A DNA stretch of 64,000 nucleotides from Mitsuokella sp. oral taxon 131 str. W9106 (GTDB lineage: Bacteria > Bacillota > Negativicutes > Selenomonadales > Selenomonadaceae), in the NCBI RefSeq assembly GCF_000469545.1, contig NZ_KI273057.1, positions 124,001 to 188,000 of the forward strand, written 5' to 3'. The notes beneath the pieces are model-generated. The model was not told the DNA's origin, made no database searches, and worked only from the letters and a program-made list of their open reading frames with translations. Below, piece by piece: positions 60,181 to 64,000 of the stretch (positions within the stretch are counted from its first letter, which is position 1; each line of letters starts with the position of its first letter). A program made the translations under genes and the position numbers.

Positions 60181-62493
60181 ATGGTGCTCTATCGCATCCG
60201 TGTATTCGGCATCGTTCAAGGCGTTGGCTTCCGTCCTTTTATCAGCAGGCTTGCAAAAGAACAAAATATTTTCGGTACGGTTTGCAACAAAGGCTCCTAT
60301 GTGGAAATTTTTGCACAAGGCGAGAAAAAAATACTGGATCAATTTCAACAGGATATTTTGGATCGAGCGCCAGAACGGTCTGACATCGTAAGTTTGGAAA
60401 AAGTTGAACGATCATCCTCACATGTATTTGAATCTTTCGATATCATCGACAGCGAAAAAGAAACCGGTGCCATTTTCATATCCCCTGATATCGCAACTTG
60501 TGAAACGTGCCGTAATGAACTGTTCGATTCGTCGAATCGTCGATATCTGCATCCGTTTATAAACTGTACTGCCTGTGGACCGCGTTTGACCATTCTTGAA
60601 TCCATGCCGTATGATCGTGAACGAACCAGCATGAAGGACTTTCCAATGTGCCATGCCTGCCACGTGGAATACACTTCTCCTGATACTCGTCGATATGATG
60701 CACAGCCGATCTGCTGCAATGCGTGCGGACCAGAAGTTTATCTCGTTGGTGAACCATGTATTCGAGGAGCAGCGGCTATCACAAGGGCTCGAAAGGCTAT
60801 AAAAAATGGATCTATCATTGCGATAAAAGGAATAGGAGGATTTCATCTATGCTGTGATGCTTATGATGAAATCGCGGTAAAACGCTTGAGAGAAAGAAAA
60901 TCACGTCCTGTAAAGCCTTTTGCCGTTATGATGCGAAATATGGACATCGTTCATAATCAATGTATATTTGAGCATAAGAAGCAAGAAAAGATTCTTACAG
61001 GGCATCAGAAACCTATCCTTCTTTTGCAAAAAAAAGAGCATTTCCAGTTAGCCAGTTCCGTTGCGCCAGGAAATCCGAAAATCGGTGTGATGCTCCCCTA
61101 CGCACCGATCCAAATGCTATTGTTTGATTATCCAGATGGAATAGAGATGCCGGATTCTTTGATTATGACAAGTGGCAATCCAAGTGGAGCGCCAATTTGT
61201 CATACGGACGAGGAAGCTTCAGATATGCTGTTAGGAAAAATATGTGATCTTATTCTATCCAATAATCGTCGAATACGGCTGCGAGCAGATGATAGTGTCA
61301 TGGACTGGTTGCATGATAAGCCTTATATGATACGAAGAAGCAGAGGATATACCCCACTTCCATTCTCTTTAAATCAAACGCTTCATGGACAAGTCTTGGC
61401 AATCGGCGGAGAATTGAAAAATACATTTGCGATCGTTCGTGATAATCTGATCTATCCATCGCCTTATATCGGAGATATGAGCGATTTGCGTACTTTAACG
61501 GCCTTAAAAGACTCCGTATTATTATTTGAATCGCTTTTTGAATGTACTCCCAGTCTCATAGCATGTGATTTACATCCGCGATATAATACGACGGCATATG
61601 CCAAAACGCTAAACACACCGCTCTTTCCGATTCAGCATCATTATGCTCATATTTTATCCTGCATGGCAGAGAACCAATATTCGGATCCGGTCATCGGAAT
61701 TTCATTTGACGGAACAGGATATGGAACGGATGAGACTATATGGGGCGGGGAAATCCTTCAAGCAGATTATCATGGTTTCTTGCGTCTTGGTTCTATTGAA
61801 CCGTTTTGGCAATTTGGCGGAGATGCAGCAGCACGTGAAGGTTGGCGTGTAGCAGTTTCCATGCTATATCATTTGTGTGCTACTGCAGAAGAAGCACGAA
61901 CGTATGCAAAATCACTAAACCTCTGTTCGGATCAGGAATGGAAAACTCAATCCATCTTATTGGAAAACAATCTGAATGGTATTATTTCGACGAGTGCAGG
62001 ACGTCTATTCGATGCAATAAGTGCACTTCTTGGCATTCGACGCAAATCTACTTTTGAAGGAGAGGCGTCCATGTTTCTTCAATTCGCTGCTGAAGAAGGC
62101 GAATTAATGGAAGCAGATTCTTCTCTCCCATTAATTCCACTAAAAAAAGAATCGAAAACGGGACGATTCTTTTTACCGACTTTTGAAATGTTTTATGCAG
62201 CTTTACAAGAATGTATAGCCGGTATCGATGTTCGGCTGTCTGCGTATTATTTTCATATTCGTTTAGCAGATTCCATTTCGAATGCTTGCAACCAAATAAA
62301 AGAAAAAACTGGAATCTGTACGGTTGCACTAAGCGGCGGCGTATTTCAAAATCTTTTTCTTGTGCGTTTAATAGAGAGCAGACTTATGTCAAATGGGTTT
62401 CACGTATTAACACATAGCCTCATTCCACCGAATGATGGTGGTCTTTGCCTTGGACAAGCCACAGCAGCAATCGTCCATTTAAATGAAGAATAA
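60181..62493 (+). CDS. hypF: Carbamoyltransferase HypF (hydrogenase maturation)
   Basis: HypF makes thiocarbamate on HypE from carbamoyl phosphate, the source of cyanide ligands of [NiFe] hydrogenases. The 770-residue protein has all four parts. They are an acylphosphatase domain (FGIVQGVGFRPFI; residues 1-90), two C-x2-C zinc fingers (CETC/CTAC and CHAC/CNAC), a YrdC-like domain (about 200-380), and a Kae1-like C-terminal domain (GISFDGTGYGTDETIWGGE; ALSGGVFQN). No other hyp or hydrogenase gene is in the window. Confidence 0.96.
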   Translation: MVLYRIRVFGIVQGVGFRPFISRLAKEQNIFGTVCNKGSYVEIFAQGEKKILDQFQQDILDRAPERSDIVSLEKVERSSSHVFESFDIIDSEKETGAIFISPDIATCETCRNELFDSSNRRYLHPFINCTACGPRLTILESMPYDRERTSMKDFPMCHACHVEYTSPDTRRYDAQPICCNACGPEVYLVGEPCIRGAAAITRARKAIKNGSIIAIKGIGGFHLCCDAYDEIAVKRLRERKSRPVKPFAVMMRNMDIVHNQCIFEHKKQEKILTGHQKPILLLQKKEHFQLASSVAPGNPKIGVMLPYAPIQMLLFDYPDGIEMPDSLIMTSGNPSGAPICHTDEEASDMLLGKICDLILSNNRRIRLRADDSVMDWLHDKPYMIRRSRGYTPLPFSLNQTLHGQVLAIGGELKNTFAIVRDNLIYPSPYIGDMSDLRTLTALKDSVLLFESLFECTPSLIACDLHPRYNTTAYAKTLNTPLFPIQHHYAHILSCMAENQYSDPVIGISFDGTGYGTDETIWGGEILQADYHGFLRLGSIEPFWQFGGDAAAREGWRVAVSMLYHLCATAEEARTYAKSLNLCSDQEWKTQSILLENNLNGIISTSAGRLFDAISALLGIRRKSTFEGEASMFLQFAAEEGELMEADSSLPLIPLKKESKTGRFFLPTFEMFYAALQECIAGIDVRLSAYYFHIRLADSISNACNQIKEKTGICTVALSGGVFQNLFLVRLIESRLMSNGFHVLTHSLIPPNDGGLCLGQATAAIVHLNEE

Positions 62494-62509
62494 AGAGGAG
62501 TGGAGCGTT

Positions 62510-62797
62510 ATGCTTATTTCCGTATTTCATCTTCTGTTTTATGCCTTAATTCAAACCTTTGGAATCTCAATTTTCACAATTTCATTAAAACGCATTGGTA
62601 TATTGACGCGAGCATATCGTATCCGATCCTTTTTATTTTTAGTTGCAGTGAATGTATCTGGTACGCTGACTTTTGGTGAGGCGCAATGGCTCTCTGCTTC
62701 CCGCCCCATTGCAGGCGGCTTATTCTTAGTTGGAATGGCAGTATTTTTTATTTGCCACGGGCTTATGGCTTGGAAATATTGGCGAATAGGAAAATAG
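62510..62797 (+). CDS. Small membrane protein of unknown function
   Basis: The 95-residue protein has three hydrophobic segments (about residues 3-20, 39-54 and 65-85). ATG 62510 has AGAGGAG (62494-62500) nine bases upstream. An in-frame ATG at 62483 lies inside hypF without such a site. It begins just after hypF and is probably cotranscribed. No family is recognised. Confidence 0.65.
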   Translation: MLISVFHLLFYALIQTFGISIFTISLKRIGILTRAYRIRSFLFLVAVNVSGTLTFGEAQWLSASRPIAGGLFLVGMAVFFICHGLMAWKYWRIGK

Positions 62798-62846
62798 ATC
62801 CCATGCACAACAATGTCTTGGATTTATTTGAAGAAACGATTATTCT

Positions 62847-63581
62847 TTAACTGTTGATCGATGCCAAAAAGTCTTTGTCCTGCTTTGTGAGGTTCGCATT
62901 TTGCAATAAGTCTGGCCGTTTTTCTTTCGTCAGTCGCAATGATTGCTCTCGTCTCCATGCTCGAATTCTTGCATGGTCACCTGAAAGAAGGATATCGGGA
63001 ACACACATTCCCTCAAACTCACGTGGCCGCGTATACTGAGGGTATCCCAAAATCCCTTCATAAAAGGAATCGGTCGGAGCAGAATCCGAATCGCCTAAAA
63101 CGCCTGGAAGCATACGAGAAACGGAATCCGTGATGACCATTGCAGGAAGTTCTCCACCCGTCAAAACAAAATCCCCAATAGAAATGGATTCATCGGCAAG
63201 AGCACAGATACGCGCATCAAATCCTTCATAGTGTCCACAAATAAAAATGAGCTGATCGAATGTAGCAAGTTCTTTTGCCTTATCCTGTGTAAAAACAGTG
63301 CCAGAAGGATCCATAAGCAAGATGCGCCGATGACCGGCATACGCTTTTGTTTGTGTGAGAATAAAATGCATTGCTCGATAAAGTGGCTCTGGCTTTATCA
63401 CCATTCCCGCACCGCCACCAAACGGAGAATCATCTACATGCCTATGCTTGTCAAATGAAAAGTCTCGAAAGTCGGTAAGATGAATATCTAAAATGCCGTT
63501 GTCAACAGCTCGCTTCGTAATGCTTGCGCCGAATGGGCCAGCAAACATACTGGGAAAAAGCGTCAAAATATCAACGCGCAT
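62847..63581 (-). CDS. trmD: tRNA (guanine-37-N1)-methyltransferase TrmD
   Basis: TrmD methylates G37 of tRNAs reading CNN codons and prevents frameshifts. The 244-residue minus-strand protein has VDILTLFPSMF, SPFGGGAGMV, LLMDPSGTVFTQ, FICGHYEGFDAR and LTGGELPAMVITDSVSR, covering the trefoil knot. ATG 63581 has GGAGG nine bases upstream. It overlaps the rimM end by 11 bases. Confidence 0.96.
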   Translation of the reverse strand: MRVDILTLFPSMFAGPFGASITKRAVDNGILDIHLTDFRDFSFDKHRHVDDSPFGGGAGMVIKPEPLYRAMHFILTQTKAYAGHRRILLMDPSGTVFTQDKAKELATFDQLIFICGHYEGFDARICALADESISIGDFVLTGGELPAMVITDSVSRMLPGVLGDSDSAPTDSFYEGILGYPQYTRPREFEGMCVPDILLSGDHARIRAWRREQSLRLTKEKRPDLLQNANLTKQDKDFLASINS

Positions 63582-64000
63582 CTTCTGTTTCCTCCAACAG
63601 ATCGACAATCATTTTACCCTGTGCGATATCGATTGCTTTAACGACAGACTTCAATGCGGGGATCAAAACTTCTTTTCCATCTTTGCTATGTACTTGATAA
63701 ACATCGTTGCTGCCAGTACGAAGAATATTATCTACTCGACCTAACTCGTTTCCATCTAGGTCAAAAACGGTCAGCCCAATGATATCAAACGTATAATACT
63801 CTCCTTCGTCAAGAGGTGTCACTTCGTCACGCGCAATCGTCAACAATCGTCCATTTAAGTGCATCGCGTCCTCACGAGTGGGATATTCTCGAAATTTGAG
63901 CAGTACGAACTGTTTATGATATCTACAAGATTCAATGTGCAGCGGTTCATTCCCAACCATGACGACATTCATCTTCATAAAACGATCTACGAAATCGGTC
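63571..64000 (-). CDS. rimM: Ribosome maturation factor RimM (5' end outside the window)
   Basis: RimM helps mature the 30S head by binding S19. About 142 C-terminal residues are visible and the frame stays open to the right edge. The N-terminal RimM domain ends with TDFVDRF, then FVLLKFREYPTREDAMHLNGRLLTI. The PRC-barrel part has YYTFDIIGLTVFDLDGNELGRV and PALKSVVKAIDI. An ATG at 63978 is internal, since the TDFVDRF motif lies before it. It is coupled to trmD. Confidence 0.93.
   Translation of the reverse strand, partial: TDFVDRFMKMNVVMVGNEPLHIESCRYHKQFVLLKFREYPTREDAMHLNGRLLTIARDEVTPLDEGEYYTFDIIGLTVFDLDGNELGRVDNILRTGSNDVYQVHSKDGKEVLIPALKSVVKAIDIAQGKMIVDLLEETEDAR

Noticed and set aside
1-64000. 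CRISPR arrays, tRNA, rRNA genes and insertion sequences
   Set aside because: No regularly spaced repeats, cloverleaf-like genes, rRNA stretches or transposase motifs were seen.

Overview
The window reads as a chromosomal segment of a Negativicutes bacterium, probably Selenomonadaceae (Selenomonas and relatives). This is inferred from gene content; no database search was made. It combines Firmicutes-type features (tRNA-sensing T-box leaders on pheST and valS, Asp23/AmaP, Rex, the efp-nusB-xseAB-ispA-dxs-tlyA-nadK-argR-recN gene order) with features of a cell that has an outer membrane (an O-antigen ligase-like polymerase and a HlyD-type adaptor). It also carries the B12-dependent methylmalonyl-CoA route to propionate. 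Coding density is high, most genes lie on the plus strand, and nothing looks like a large genomic island.

Layout. 1-3.6 kb: end of a membrane fusion protein gene, trmL, murB and a beta-CASP nuclease. 3.6-10.3 kb: T-box-pheST-zapA, then rpsO and pnp, each with its own terminator. 10.3-11.4 kb: a solitary tyrosine recombinase on the minus strand. 11.4-21.1 kb: T-box-valS, folC, an O-antigen ligase-like protein with a long charged tail, rex, mnmA, a DUF2939-like protein and an NYN-nuclease/ribbon-helix-helix fusion. 21.1-28.8 kb: the propionate operon, made of succinate CoA-transferase, a two-piece methylmalonyl-CoA mutase, meaB, epimerase, the carboxyltransferase subunit mmdA, a 48-residue OadG/MmdE-like peptide and a biotin carrier. 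It is closed by a strong terminator, and no membrane beta subunit is present.

28.8-40 kb: a DUF1292 gene, mltG-trmR-trhP (the Bacillus yrrLMNO arrangement), acylphosphatase, aroQ and an Xaa-Pro peptidase. Then minus-strand bioB diverges from phoH-ybeY-era-DUF502-recO-amidohydrolase. 40-51 kb: efp through recN. 51-54.4 kb: the late cobalamin genes cobS, a PduX-like threonine kinase, cobD and cobC, which supply the cofactor used by the mutase. 54.4-64 kb: HD and MBL hydrolases, a minus-strand UPF0756 gene, rplS-lepB-exoIII-NUDIX-prfC, hypF and a small membrane protein, facing minus-strand trmD-rimM.

Functional links. The propionate operon, the cobalamin genes, bioB (biotin for the carrier subunit) and the redox sensor Rex all fit fermentative propionate metabolism. 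The least explained items are the solitary recombinase, the NYN-RHH fusion, the missing decarboxylase subunits, the repeat-rich bioB promoter, the perfect hairpin before hypF, and the separation and inversion of rimM-trmD relative to rplS.
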